From the NCBI RefSeq assembly GCF_018614585.1, contig NZ_JAGGOI010000029.1, forward strand, positions 1 through 64,000: DNA of 64,000 nucleotides, written 5' to 3'. Below are positions 33,941 to 41,822 of the stretch, in pieces. The position numbers were made by a program, and so were the translations under genes. The stretch's first letter is position 1; every line of letters begins with the position of its first letter. The notes below the pieces were generated by a model. It was not told the origin of the DNA, ran no database searches, and saw only the letters and a program-made list of their open reading frames with translations. Source of the stretch: Streptomyces sp. ISL-1 (GTDB lineage Bacteria; Actinomycetota; Actinomycetes; Streptomycetales; Streptomycetaceae).

Positions 33941-35065
33941 TCAGCCTTCGCCCCGACCCTCCCCGCTCCCGGTCTCGCTCCCAGGGCCGCTGCCGTTGCC
34001 GGTGCCCTTGCTGCCGTCGGCGCTCCCGCCACTCGCGCCGCTGCCCGAGCCGGTGAACTTGTCGCGGAGCTTGCCGCCCAGGTCGCCCGCGCCGCCGGCT
34101 ATGTCGCCGACCAGCTTCATCAGCGGATCCTTGCTGGTGCGCACCGTGTCGGCGTAGTGCGAGGCGGACTCGCGGAAGGAGTCGGACACCGAGGTGTCCT
34201 TGTCCTCTGTGCGCCGCGGGTAGTGACCGTCCATGATCCGCTGGTGGTCGCGGCTCTCGGCCCACTTCTTCAGCTCTGCCGCGCGCACCGTGGTGAACGG
34301 GTGCGAGCGCGGCAGCAAATTGAGGATCTTCAGCACGGAGTCGCGCAGATCGCCGCCCGCCTCGTACTCCTGCGCCTGCTGCAGGAACGCGTCGACGTTC
34401 ATCTCGTGGAGGTGATTGCCACCGGCGATCTTCATCAGGCCGCGCATCGAGGCCTGCAGGTCCTGGCCGACCAGCAGCCCGGCGCGGTCCGCCGAGAGTT
34501 CCGACTTGCGGAACCATTCGCGCAGTGCCGTGACGATCGCCATGATCGCGACATTGCCGAGCGGGATCCACGCGATCTTCAGCGCGAGATTGGTGAGGAA
34601 GAGCAGGATCGTGCGGTAGACGGAGTGGCCGGAGAGCGCATGGCCCACCTCATGCCCGACGACCGCCCGCATCTCCTCCTCGTCGAGCAGCTCCACCAGC
34701 CCGGTGGTGACCACGATGAGCGGCTCGTCCAGGCCGATGCACATGGCGTTGGGCCGCGGGTCCTGCGTGACGTACATCGCCGGGACCTTCTCGAGGTCCA
34801 GGATGTAGCAGGCGTCGCGCAGCATGCTGTTGAGATGCGCGAACTGCGCGTCGCTCACGCGCACCGAATCGGAGAGGAAGAGCAGCCGCAGGCTGCGCTC
34901 CGGCAGCAGTCCGCTCAGCGCCTTGAAGACGGTGTCGAAGCCGCTGAGCTTGCGCAGGGCGACCAGCGCCGAGCGGTCGGCGGGATGTTCGTACGCCCGT
35001 GAAGAGATGCCCGGGAAGCGTTTGCGCTGCCTGCTCGGCACGCTCTCGTGACTGCTTGCGGTCAT
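33941..35065 (-). CDS. M48-family zinc metallopeptidase (HtpX/Ste24-like)
   Basis: 374 aa, ATG start with AGGGGG upstream. The zinc site is complete: HEVGHALSGH (HExxH) and ELSADRAG with the third ligand. Two hydrophobic helices lie between them (YRTILLFLTNLALKIAWIPL and VAIMAIVTALREW region), as in membrane-bound M48 enzymes that degrade damaged membrane proteins. The C-terminus is a Gly/Ser-rich tail of about 40 residues, probably unstructured. It is convergent with the membrane-protein pair and has its own promoter region toward 35100. Confidence 0.9.
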   Translation of the reverse strand: MTASSHESVPSRQRKRFPGISSRAYEHPADRSALVALRKLSGFDTVFKALSGLLPERSLRLLFLSDSVRVSDAQFAHLNSMLRDACYILDLEKVPAMYVTQDPRPNAMCIGLDEPLIVVTTGLVELLDEEEMRAVVGHEVGHALSGHSVYRTILLFLTNLALKIAWIPLGNVAIMAIVTALREWFRKSELSADRAGLLVGQDLQASMRGLMKIAGGNHLHEMNVDAFLQQAQEYEAGGDLRDSVLKILNLLPRSHPFTTVRAAELKKWAESRDHQRIMDGHYPRRTEDKDTSVSDSFRESASHYADTVRTSKDPLMKLVGDIAGGAGDLGGKLRDKFTGSGSGASGGSADGSKGTGNGSGPGSETGSGEGRGEG

Positions 35066-35184
35066 TCAAGCCCCCTGTTGCCCCTGTTGCTGCGAGTACC
35101 GGCTCGTCCCCCTGACGGCCCCCAGCGTAGGTGCTGGGGCTACGGTGTGGCGGGGCCTGTGGATAACTGAGGAGTACACCCGCC

Positions 35185-35349
35185 ATGCCGGACACCGCCG
35201 CACTGCTCGCCGCCGCATCCGAGCAGCAGGGGCTGGGCAATACGCTGCGCATCCTGCTGATCGCGTTGATCGCCGGAGCGGCCCTGCTCGCCTGGTTCCT
35301 GCTGCGCGGCTACCGAGGGAACGGCGCCGACGACCACGACAACGACTGA
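35185..35349 (+). CDS. Tiny membrane protein (54 aa)
   Basis: ATG 35185 follows TGAGGAG at 8-9 nt. The protein runs MPDTAALLAAASEQQGLG, then one hydrophobic helix (about residues 22-42, ILLIALIAGAALLAWFLL), then a charged tail ending in DDHDND. GC3 bias and the good ribosome site support a real gene although it is very short. Function unknown. Confidence 0.7.
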   Translation: MPDTAALLAAASEQQGLGNTLRILLIALIAGAALLAWFLLRGYRGNGADDHDND

Positions 35350-35452
35350 GTCGGCGTGAGCGTGCCCGGACCGCCCGCATACGATGTGCGCGAAGTCTCT
35401 CCGCCAGTCCGATTCCCGAGCTCCGACTCCCGATCGATAGGTCCTGCTGAAG

Positions 35453-35614
35453 ATGAGCCTCGCCAGCACCGCCGCCAACCTGGTCACTCTCGCCGAAGGC
35501 ACCGAGCACGGTGGCAACCACGAAAGCCTCAACCCCTACCTCACAGGCGGCGGCGCGCTGTTCGCGCTGCTTCTGCTGCTGTGGATCACCACCCGCTTCA
35601 ACCGCGACCGCTGA
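35453..35614 (+). CDS. Tiny membrane protein (53 aa)
   Basis: ATG 35453 with a weak CTGAAG ribosome site. A polar N-terminus (EGTEHGGNHESLNPYLTGGG) precedes a single helix GALFALLLLLWITTRF with a basic end, which predicts the C-terminus inside. It sits 32 nt before nadD and is likely co-transcribed with it. From memory this gene is conserved beside nadD in streptomycetes. Function unknown. Confidence 0.72.
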   Translation: MSLASTAANLVTLAEGTEHGGNHESLNPYLTGGGALFALLLLLWITTRFNRDR

Positions 35615-35646
35615 GTCGGGCCGCCTTGCCAGTAGGCTCTGCACGC

Positions 35647-36276
35647 ATGGGAGAGCAGGAAGTGCCTACCGGTTCGGGTTCCGGTTCCGGCAAGCGCCGA
35701 ATCGGCGTGATGGGCGGGACGTTCGACCCGATCCACCATGGACACCTGGTGGCCGCCAGCGAGGTGGCCGCCCTGTTCCACCTCGACGAGGTGGTGTTCG
35801 TACCGACCGGGCAGCCGTGGCAGAAGAGCCACAAAGTGGTGTCTCCGGCCGAGGACCGCTATCTGATGACGGTCATCGCCACGGCGTCGAACCCGCAATT
35901 CTCGGTCAGCCGCATCGACATCGACCGCGGCGGGCCGACGTACACGATCGATACGCTGCGGGACTTGCGCTCCCTCAACAAGAACGCGGATCTTTTCTTC
36001 ATCACCGGAGCCGATGCGCTCTCCCAGATCCTCGGCTGGCGGGACGCCGAAGAGCTGTTCTCGCTCGCCCACTTCATCGGTGTGACCCGGCCGGGTCACG
36101 ATCTGACGGACGACGGGTTGCCGGAGGGCGGGGTTTCCCTGGTGGAGGTTCCGGCGCTGGCGATCTCGTCGACCGACTGTCGGGCGAGGGTCGCGGAAGG
36201 TGATCCGGTCTGGTACCTGGTGCCGGACGGTGTGGTGCGCTACATCGACAAGCGCCAGTTGTACCGCGGCGAGTGA
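35647..36276 (+). CDS. nadD: Nicotinate-nucleotide adenylyltransferase
   Basis: 209 aa from ATG 35647; the first 20 residues are Gly/Ser-rich and an internal ATG lies just before GGTFDP. The nucleotidyltransferase motifs are RIGVMGGTFDPIHHGHLVA and the C-terminal ISSTDCRARV. It makes nicotinate adenine dinucleotide for NAD synthesis. It lies in the conserved run nadD, LCP gene, rsfS, phosphatase, with 19 nt to the next gene. Confidence 0.95.
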   Translation: MGEQEVPTGSGSGSGKRRIGVMGGTFDPIHHGHLVAASEVAALFHLDEVVFVPTGQPWQKSHKVVSPAEDRYLMTVIATASNPQFSVSRIDIDRGGPTYTIDTLRDLRSLNKNADLFFITGADALSQILGWRDAEELFSLAHFIGVTRPGHDLTDDGLPEGGVSLVEVPALAISSTDCRARVAEGDPVWYLVPDGVVRYIDKRQLYRGE

Positions 36277-36295
36277 GCCACGGAGAGGGGCACCG

Positions 36296-38023
36296 GTGAA
36301 CGACCAGCAGAACCCGTACGACCCGTACTACCAGCCGCAGATCATCGGCTACGACGAATACGGGCAGCCGGTCTATCAACAGCCCCAGCAGTACGACCCC
36401 TACGCGCAGCAGCCGCCGCAGCACCCTCAGCAACCGCGGCGGCCACAGCAACCCCAGCAGCCGCGGCGGCCCCAGCAGCCGCAGGGGCAGGACCAGGGCT
36501 ACGGCTACGACCCGTACGCCCAGCCTCAGCAGTACGACCCCTATGGCCGGCAGCAGGCCCAGCAGCCGCAGGGGCAGGGCTACGGCTATGAGGGCTACGG
36601 CTACGACACCGGCCAGCAGCCCGCCGTCGTCGACACCAGCCAGCAGTGGAACATCCCGCAGCAGCCTTCCGCTCCGGCCGAGCCCCCCGCGCAGGCGCCT
36701 GAGACGGGGCGGGCACCCGAGCAGGGGCGGGCCGCCGTACCGGGGCAGCGCGGGCCCGCGCCCGACCGCGACTACCGCACCGAGCAGTTCTCCTTCATCG
36801 AGGAGCCCGACGAGGACTCCGAAGACGTCATCGACTGGCTGAAATTCAGCGAGAGCCGCTCCGAGCGACGCGAAGAGGCCAAGCGCCGCGGCCGCAACCG
36901 CGTCGTCGCGCTCGTCGTCGTCTTCGCGCTGGCCGTCGCAGGCGGAGTCGGCTACCTCTGGTACGCGGGCAAGCTGCCCGGCCTGTCGGACACCGAGAAG
37001 AAGAACAGCACGGCGACCGGACCGCAGAAGCGGGACGTGATCGTGGTGCATCTGCACAACACCAAGAAGAAGGGCACCTCCACGGTCCTCCTCGTGGACA
37101 ACACCACCACCAAGCAGGGCACCACCGTCCTGCTCCCCAACTCGCTCTCCGTCGCCAATGACGACGGCACCGCCACCACCCTCGGCAAGTCGGTCGAGGA
37201 CGACGGGTCGACGGGCACCCGGGAGGCGGTCGGCACGCTCCTCGGGGCCAAGGTCACCGGCACCTGGCGGCTCGATACCCCGTATCTGGAGAACCTCGTC
37301 GAGCTGGTCGGCAACATCGACCTGACCACCGACACCGACGTGCCCGGCGCCAAGAAGGGCGAGGCGCCGCTGGTGAAGAAGGGCGAGAACCAGACGCTGA
37401 ACGGCCGCGCCGCCGTCGCGTACGCCACCTACCTCGGGCCCGGCGAGGCCGAGGCGAAGCAGCTGCAGCGCTTCGGGCAGGTCATGCAGGGCATCCTGAA
37501 GAAGTTCCCGGACGACCCCAGGGCGGCGACCGTCACCGTGGAGACGCTGGCGCAGATCCTCGACCCCTCGCTGCGCGAGAGCGACCTGGCCGCCTCGCTG
37601 GCCAAGCTCGCCGAGCACGCCAAGGGTGGCGACTACAGGACGGCGCTGCTGCCCGTCCAGCAGGACGGCACGCTCACCGCTCAGGCCGCCGAAAGCGTCG
37701 TCAAGGACGTCCTGGGCGGCAGGGTCACTGCGCCGGACAAGGACGCGGCCGTCCGTGTGGGGATCAAGAACGCCACCGGGAAGACCAGTGCCACGGAGAA
37801 GGCCCGGATCGACCTGGTCAACGGCGGCTACTCGGTGCTCGACGGCGGCAAGGCGGACACCGAGTCGGCCTCGCGGGTCACCTACGCGGACGAGGTGCAG
37901 AAGGCGAAGGCGGCGGAGGTCGCCAAGACCCTGGGCCTGCCGTCGAGCGCGGTCAAGAAGGGTGCTCGCGCCCCCAACGCCGACGTTTCCGTCGTCCTCG
38001 GCAAGGACTACGAGACTGAATGA
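36296..38023 (+). CDS. LytR-CpsA-Psr (LCP)-like cell-wall polymer ligase, divergent
   Basis: 575 aa from GTG 36296 with GGAGAGGGG upstream. Residues 1-190 are a cytoplasmic Gln/Pro/Tyr-rich region. One transmembrane helix follows (about 202-222, VVALVVVFALAVAGGVGYLW), then an extracytoplasmic LCP-like domain (from KRDVIVVHLHNTKKK) and a C-terminal LytR_C domain (about 490-575, VGIKNATGKTSATEKA). LCP proteins attach lipid-linked glycopolymers to peptidoglycan. The usual Asp/Arg pattern of the LCP active site is not obvious here. By position it matches SCO2578 (PdtA), reported to transfer polydiglycosylphosphate in S. coelicolor, as I recall. That makes it a natural acceptor for the polymers made by the blocks upstream. 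Confidence 0.82.
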   Translation: MNDQQNPYDPYYQPQIIGYDEYGQPVYQQPQQYDPYAQQPPQHPQQPRRPQQPQQPRRPQQPQGQDQGYGYDPYAQPQQYDPYGRQQAQQPQGQGYGYEGYGYDTGQQPAVVDTSQQWNIPQQPSAPAEPPAQAPETGRAPEQGRAAVPGQRGPAPDRDYRTEQFSFIEEPDEDSEDVIDWLKFSESRSERREEAKRRGRNRVVALVVVFALAVAGGVGYLWYAGKLPGLSDTEKKNSTATGPQKRDVIVVHLHNTKKKGTSTVLLVDNTTTKQGTTVLLPNSLSVANDDGTATTLGKSVEDDGSTGTREAVGTLLGAKVTGTWRLDTPYLENLVELVGNIDLTTDTDVPGAKKGEAPLVKKGENQTLNGRAAVAYATYLGPGEAEAKQLQRFGQVMQGILKKFPDDPRAATVTVETLAQILDPSLRESDLAASLAKLAEHAKGGDYRTALLPVQQDGTLTAQAAESVVKDVLGGRVTAPDKDAAVRVGIKNATGKTSATEKARIDLVNGGYSVLDGGKADTESASRVTYADEVQKAKAAEVAKTLGLPSSAVKKGARAPNADVSVVLGKDYETE

Positions 38024-38130
38024 TCAAGACTGAGCGGTCGGCCCTGTCCAGGGCCGAATAATCGCGGCAAGCGCTGTCGGTGGTCCGTGAGACCCTTGAG
38101 GGGTACCTGACCGACGACGAAAGCCTGCTT

Positions 38131-38562
38131 GTGACCGCCACGGATCGCTCCATCGAGCTTGTCAATGCCGCCGCTCAAGCGGCCGCCGACCGGCTCGCGC
38201 ACGACATCATCGCCTACGACGTCAGCGACGTGCTGTCGATCACCGACGCCTTCCTTCTCGCCTCCGCGCCCAACGATCGCCAGGTCAAGTCGATCGTCGA
38301 CGAGATCGAGGAGCGGTTGAACAAGGAGCTCGGCGCCAAGCCGGTGCGCCGCGAGGGTGACCGCGACGCCCGCTGGATCCTGCTCGATTACGTCGACATC
38401 GTCGTGCACGTCCAGCACAGCGAGGAGCGTGTCTTCTACGCCCTGGAGCGGCTGTGGAAGGACTGCCCCGAGCTGCCCCTCCCCGAGGACGCCCTGAAGA
38501 CCCGCGGCAAGGCCAAGGAGCACGCACGGCTCGCCGGCGACCCGGACGGTGAGCTGAGCTGA
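38131..38562 (+). CDS. rsfS: Ribosomal silencing factor
   Basis: 143 aa from GTG 38131, where the family's usual actinobacterial start (TATDRSIEL) begins; the frame is open to GTG 38080, which lacks a ribosome site. AYDVSDVLSITDAFLLASAPN and DARWILLDYVDIVVHV are the DUF143 signatures. It binds L14 and blocks subunit joining. The last codons overlap the next gene's start. Confidence 0.9.
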   Translation: MTATDRSIELVNAAAQAAADRLAHDIIAYDVSDVLSITDAFLLASAPNDRQVKSIVDEIEERLNKELGAKPVRREGDRDARWILLDYVDIVVHVQHSEERVFYALERLWKDCPELPLPEDALKTRGKAKEHARLAGDPDGELS

Positions 38563-39230
38563 ACGGCGGCGACAGCAGCAAGCGAAGGGACAGCGGCAGA
38601 GGCCGCCGCGTCGTCCTGTGGCGGCACGGCCAGACGGCGTGGAACCTGGAGCGCCGATTCCAGGGCTCCACGGACATCGAGCTGACCGAGACCGGCGTCG
38701 CCCAGGCGCGCCGGGCCGCGCGGCTGCTCGCCTCCCTCCGGCCCGACGCGATCGTTGCCTCCGACCTCAAGCGGGCCGCGGCCACGGCGGGTGAGCTGGC
38801 CGCGGTCACGGGGTGCGACGTCTCCTACGACGCCGCTCTGCGCGAGACGTACGCGGGCGCCTGGCAGGGCCTGACCCACGACGAGATCATCGCTCGGTAC
38901 GGCGAGCAGTACGCCGCCTGGAAGCGCGGCGAGCCCGTGCGTCGCGGTGGCGGCGAGCTGGAGACCGAGGTCGCCGACCGGGCAGCTCCCGTCGTGCTGC
39001 ACCACGCGGAGAAGCTGCCCGACAACGGCACGCTGGTCATGGTCAGCCACGGCGGCACGATCCGTACCACCATCGGCCGGCTGCTCGGTCTGGACTCGCA
39101 CCACTGGGAGAGCCTGGGCGGGCTCTCCAACTGCTGCTGGTCGGTGCTCGGTGAGGGCGCGCGCGGCTGGCGTCTCCTCGAGCACAACGCCGGCACGCTT
39201 CCGGAGCCGGTCCTCGGCGACGACGACTGA
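38559..39230 (+). CDS. Histidine phosphatase (phosphoglycerate mutase-like) with apparent CTG start
   Basis: About 223 aa. The catalytic motifs are VVLWRHGQTAWN (RHG) and VSHGGTIRTT. In this frame a TGA at 38550 precedes the coding region, and no ATG, GTG or TTG occurs before the RHG motif. The only usable initiator is CTG 38559, in a CTGA overlap with the rsfS stop, with GGACGGTGAG as a plausible ribosome site. A later GTG at 38937 would remove the active site. Either CTG is the real start or a G-to-C change (or read error) altered an ancestral GTGA. The substrate is unknown; many family members are annotated only as phosphatases. Confidence 0.85.
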   Translation: MNGGDSSKRRDSGRGRRVVLWRHGQTAWNLERRFQGSTDIELTETGVAQARRAARLLASLRPDAIVASDLKRAAATAGELAAVTGCDVSYDAALRETYAGAWQGLTHDEIIARYGEQYAAWKRGEPVRRGGGELETEVADRAAPVVLHHAEKLPDNGTLVMVSHGGTIRTTIGRLLGLDSHHWESLGGLSNCCWSVLGEGARGWRLLEHNAGTLPEPVLGDDD

Positions 39231-39249
39231 GCCGCCCGGGCCGGGCGGC
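39231..39249 (+). terminator. GC-rich hairpin after the phosphatase gene
   Basis: GCCGCCCGG G CCGGGCGGC directly after the stop; 9-bp stem without a T-tract. Confidence 0.55.
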
Positions 39250-39279
39250 GGACCTGCCTTCGGACCCGCACCCCCGGAT

Positions 39280-39309
39280 TTCACTTTCCGGCAGGTCGCA
39301 GGCTAAAGT
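39280..39309 (+). promoter_or_regulatory. Possible promoter of tRNA-Ala 1
   Basis: TTCACT (39280) and TAAAGT (39304) with 18-nt spacing, about 37 nt before the mature tRNA 5' end. Confidence 0.4.
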
Positions 39310-39345
39310 TCTTCTTGTTCGCAGCGCCGAGCGCGGAGAACACGC

Positions 39346-39418
39346 GGGGCTATAGCTCAGTTGGTAGAGCGCCTGCATGGCATGCAGGAGGTCAGGAGTT
39401 CAATTCTCCTTAGCTCCA
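39346..39418 (+). tRNA. tRNA-Ala (anticodon GGC), copy 1
   Basis: 73 nt fold perfectly into a cloverleaf: acceptor GGGGCTA/TAGCTCC, D arm GCTC/GAGC, anticodon arm CCTGC/GCAGG with loop ATGGCAT (anticodon GGC at 39379-39381), T arm AGGAG/CTCCT with loop TTCAATT, and A73. CCA is not encoded. It is identical to the copy at 41660. Confidence 0.97.
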
Positions 39419-39437
39419 CAAGTTCCACAATCCGGGT

Positions 39438-39467
39438 CCCGTCCTCGATCAGAGGGCGGGATTTCGC
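39438..39467 (+). terminator. Terminator after tRNA-Ala 1
   Basis: CCCGTCCTC gatca GAGGGCGGG followed by ATTTCGCGTTT, 20 nt after the tRNA. Confidence 0.75.
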
Positions 39468-39469
39468 GT

Positions 39470-39921
39470 TTCAGCCGCGCAGTCCTCCTGGTAGTGGCGG
39501 TGAACGCGGGCTTCCTCTTCGCCGTCACCCTCCATGCCCAGGGTGGTCTCGGCCACAGCGCGCTCCGCGCGGGGCTGATGTTCGCACCGACCGCGCTGAT
39601 CTTTGGAGCGGTCGGGCTGACCTGGCGGCGCCGGCCCGCGGCCCTCCAAAAGGCTCTGGTCCCGGGCGGGTTCACGACGGTACGGCGGGAGGACTCGGCG
39701 GACGCGAGTGGCCTGCTGGTGACCGTCGCTCGGCTCGGACAGCTGCTCGGCGTCGCCGCATTCGGCACACTCTTCCTGAATCGGAAGACCGGCCCCGCGG
39801 CACTGGAGTCAGCCCACGCGCAATGGGTGTGCGCCCTCGGCCGGCAGCCGCGTCGATCTTGGGTGCGGCGGCCGGTCTCCTCAACGAAGGAATGGCGATG
39901 GCCACACGTAAACGCCGCTGA
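39470..39921 (+). pseudogene. Remnant of an MFS drug-efflux transporter (DHA2 type)
   Basis: Frame 2 reads VLLVVAVNAGFLFAVTLHAQGG, LRAGLMFAPTALIFGAVGL and ASGLLVTVARLGQLLGVAAFGTLF, which are late transmembrane helices of a 14-TM DHA2 transporter. There is no start, no N-terminal two-thirds, and a probable internal deletion between the helices. The last homologous residues (ILGAAAGLLNEGMAMATRKRR, landmark) continue in another frame to the TGA at 39921, which implies a frameshift near 39840. It is a decayed gene end directly downstream of a tRNA. Confidence 0.7.
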
Positions 39922-39991
39922 CCCGCTTGCGTGGTCATGGCAGAATCGGACGGCCGGAGGGGACACCGGCCAGAACGGGAGGGAGAGCACG

Positions 39992-40153
39992 ATGTCCGCC
40001 AGCAGCGAGGAGGCCGATGACCTGCTTGCCACTGCGGAGGTGCGTGTTCGTCTCAGTTGCCCGTCCTGCGGATCGGCGCATGTCGTCCAAGTCCTCGGCG
40101 ACAATGGCGGAGTTTCCTACGTGTGCACGGCCTGCGGCCATAGCTGGAGCTGA
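39992..40153 (+). CDS. Small zinc-ribbon protein (53 aa)
   Basis: ATG 39992 with GGGAGAG upstream. After an acidic start the protein has a four-Cys zinc ribbon: CPSCGSAHV ... CTACGHSW. Such modules bind nucleic acid or protein. It is followed without a gap by another Cys-rich small protein, so the two are probably translated together. Function unknown. Confidence 0.75.
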   Translation: MSASSEEADDLLATAEVRVRLSCPSCGSAHVVQVLGDNGGVSYVCTACGHSWS

Positions 40154-40390
40154 ATGATGGGTGCACACAGGCGTAAATGCGACTGGTGCGGCGGTGGTAC
40201 GCCCATCGTCCGGGACATGGACCCGATCAATCCCGAGTATCAGTACTGGTGCGAGGAGTGCGCGCGGGCGCTGATCATAAAGGGCGACCCCATCGAGACG
40301 TACAGAGAGCTCGAAGGGGAGCCGATCTATGGGCGGCTCCTGGAGGAGCACTGCACCCTGAAACGGTTCTATTCATTCGCCACAGCATGA
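40154..40390 (+). CDS. Small Cys-rich protein (78 aa)
   Basis: ATG-ATG at 40154/40157 right after the preceding TGA. KCDWCGG and YWCEECAR give two CxxC knuckles, predicting a zinc site. The C-terminal third (about 116 nt) overlaps the 3' end of the GT87 gene on the opposite strand. Both frames look coding, so this is a convergent overlap. No function assigned. Confidence 0.7.
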   Translation: MMGAHRRKCDWCGGGTPIVRDMDPINPEYQYWCEECARALIIKGDPIETYRELEGEPIYGRLLEEHCTLKRFYSFATA

Positions 40391-41534
40391 CCAGGACGGT
40401 CGCGGACGTGAGCGAATAGAGGGCGGATAGGACCATCTGGCCACTGTTCTGGGCGAGTTCGAGCCGCCCCGGCCCGTGCGGTACCCACCACAGGGCGTAC
40501 GAACAGAACACCAGCCCCGCCGCTGTCGCCCACACCTTGCTGCCGCGCGCCGCCAGGAGCAGCACCATGGGCACGCACCACACCCAGTGGTGCGACCAGG
40601 AGACCGGGCTGATCAGCAGAGCCGTCGCGGCGCAGGCCACGACCGCGCGGGCCCGGTCGCCGCGCACCGCCGCACCCACGGACACGGCGAGCCCGGCCGC
40701 AGCGACGAGAGCGGCCGCGACGACCCACCACAGTCCCGGATCGGGAGTGTGCAGCAGCCGGGCGAGGATCCCGCGCAGCGACTGGTTGGCGGTGTCCTCG
40801 GCGTGGCCGACCCGGCCGGCCGCGAAGACCGTCCCGGTCCAGTAGCGCCGGGAGTCGTACGGCAGGACAGCGGCGGCCGCGAGCGTCGTGCCGAGGAAGG
40901 CTGCCAGTGCTGTCGCCGCCCTCCGCAGCCACGGGTTCCAGCCCTCGCGCCGGGCCCGTACAAGACCGGCGATCAACAGGAAGAGCGCGAAGAGCGCGGG
41001 CGTCAGCTTCACGGCCGCCGCGCATCCGATGCCCACGCCCGCCCACCTGTGCCCCTCCCGGCGCGTGATGTCCCAGAGCACGGCGACCGCGAGCAGCAGA
41101 TTGATCTGGCCGTAGCGGAGCGTCGTCCACACCGGTTCGCACCACACTGCGGCCGCGGCCACCCAGAGCGTCGCCGAGCGCCGGTCCGTCTGGGGGTGCG
41201 TCAGCCGCAGCGACAGATAGACGAAGGCGACGAGCAGGAGCAGGTTCCCGGCGGTGGCGAGGGCGCGCATCTCGGGCACGCCGAGCAGGGTGAGCGGCGT
41301 GAACAGCAGGGCGGCGAACGGCGGGTAGGTCGTCGGGAGGTTCGCCCTGGTGGCGCGCATCGCGTAGAGGTCTGCTCCGGCGCGTACGGTCTCGCCCTCC
41401 GCCCGGTAGACCATCAGGTCGATCATGGAGACGTCGGCGGCGCGCTGAGCCATCCAGAAGGCCGTGAAAGACAGCAGACAGACCGAGGCGGCGAGGGCGG
41501 GACGTCGGGCACTGGACAGCGCGATCACGGTCAC
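40275..41534 (-). CDS. GT87 (DUF2029) integral-membrane glycosyltransferase
   Basis: About 419 aa from GTG 41534. Roughly ten hydrophobic helices occur. The family signature is present: the Asp-containing first loop MIDLMVYRAEG, then LPTTYPPFAALLFTPL and AAAVKLTPALFALFLLIAGL. Members use polyprenyl-phosphate mannose or arabinose on the outer face of the membrane. Here it could mannosylate lipid or glycan carriers; the donor is not shown by sequence. Its 3' end overlaps the small gene at 40154. No strong ribosome site is seen, so the start is uncertain. Confidence 0.8.
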   Translation of the reverse strand: MTVIALSSARRPALAASVCLLSFTAFWMAQRAADVSMIDLMVYRAEGETVRAGADLYAMRATRANLPTTYPPFAALLFTPLTLLGVPEMRALATAGNLLLLVAFVYLSLRLTHPQTDRRSATLWVAAAAVWCEPVWTTLRYGQINLLLAVAVLWDITRREGHRWAGVGIGCAAAVKLTPALFALFLLIAGLVRARREGWNPWLRRAATALAAFLGTTLAAAAVLPYDSRRYWTGTVFAAGRVGHAEDTANQSLRGILARLLHTPDPGLWWVVAAALVAAAGLAVSVGAAVRGDRARAVVACAATALLISPVSWSHHWVWCVPMVLLLAARGSKVWATAAGLVFCSYALWWVPHGPGRLELAQNSGQMVLSALYSLTSATVLVMLWRMNRTVSGCSAPPGAAHRSAPLRALCTSRWGRPL

Positions 41535-41578
41535 GAAGAGGGACGTTACCGGCCCAGTCCGTACAGACCGGAAACGAT

Positions 41579-41608
41579 TTGGTGATGCACCAGGGGGAGC
41601 GTTAATGT
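41579..41608 (+). promoter_or_regulatory. Possible promoter of tRNA-Ala 2
   Basis: TTGGTG (41579) and TAATGT (41603) spaced by 18 nt, about 50 nt before the tRNA. Divergent from the GT87 gene. Confidence 0.35.
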
Positions 41609-41659
41609 TGTCGACGTCGCCGCGGGGGGTAGCTCTTCGATCAAGGCGGCACATCGCAA

Positions 41660-41732
41660 GGGGCTATAGCTCAGTTGGTAGAGCGCCTGCATGGCATGCA
41701 GGAGGTCAGGAGTTCAATTCTCCTTAGCTCCA
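41660..41732 (+). tRNA. tRNA-Ala (anticodon GGC), copy 2
   Basis: Identical to the 73-nt gene at 39346-39418, including the GGC anticodon (41693-41695) and lack of encoded CCA. Sequence identity ends at the tRNA edges apart from the next two bases. Confidence 0.97.
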
Positions 41733-41744
41733 CAGAAGCAACAG

Positions 41745-41790
41745 ACACAAAGAAGCGGGCCATCCGGATCGGATGGCCCGCTTCTTGTGT
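41745..41790 (+). terminator. Terminator after tRNA-Ala 2
   Basis: Arms of about 20 nt (ACACAAAGAAGCGGGCCATCC and its complement at 41771-41790, one bulged A), 12 nt after the tRNA and ending in TTCTTGTGT. Confidence 0.85.
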
Positions 41791-41791
41791 G

Positions 41792-41818
41792 CCCCTGGGG
41801 TCGGTGTGACCCCAGGGG
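41792..41818 (-). terminator. Terminator of the minus-strand redox operon
   Basis: Perfect 11-nt arms CCCCTGGGGTC and GACCCCAGGGG with a 5-nt loop, 5 nt past the stop of the NuoF-like gene. Each arm also contains a self-complementary CCCCTGGGG-like core. Confidence 0.7.
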
Positions 41819-41822
41819 ACTG

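Noticed and set aside
39361..39921. 186-aa plus-strand reading frame starting inside tRNA-Ala 1
   Set aside because: It starts within the tRNA and is only the third part of a frameshifted transporter remnant.
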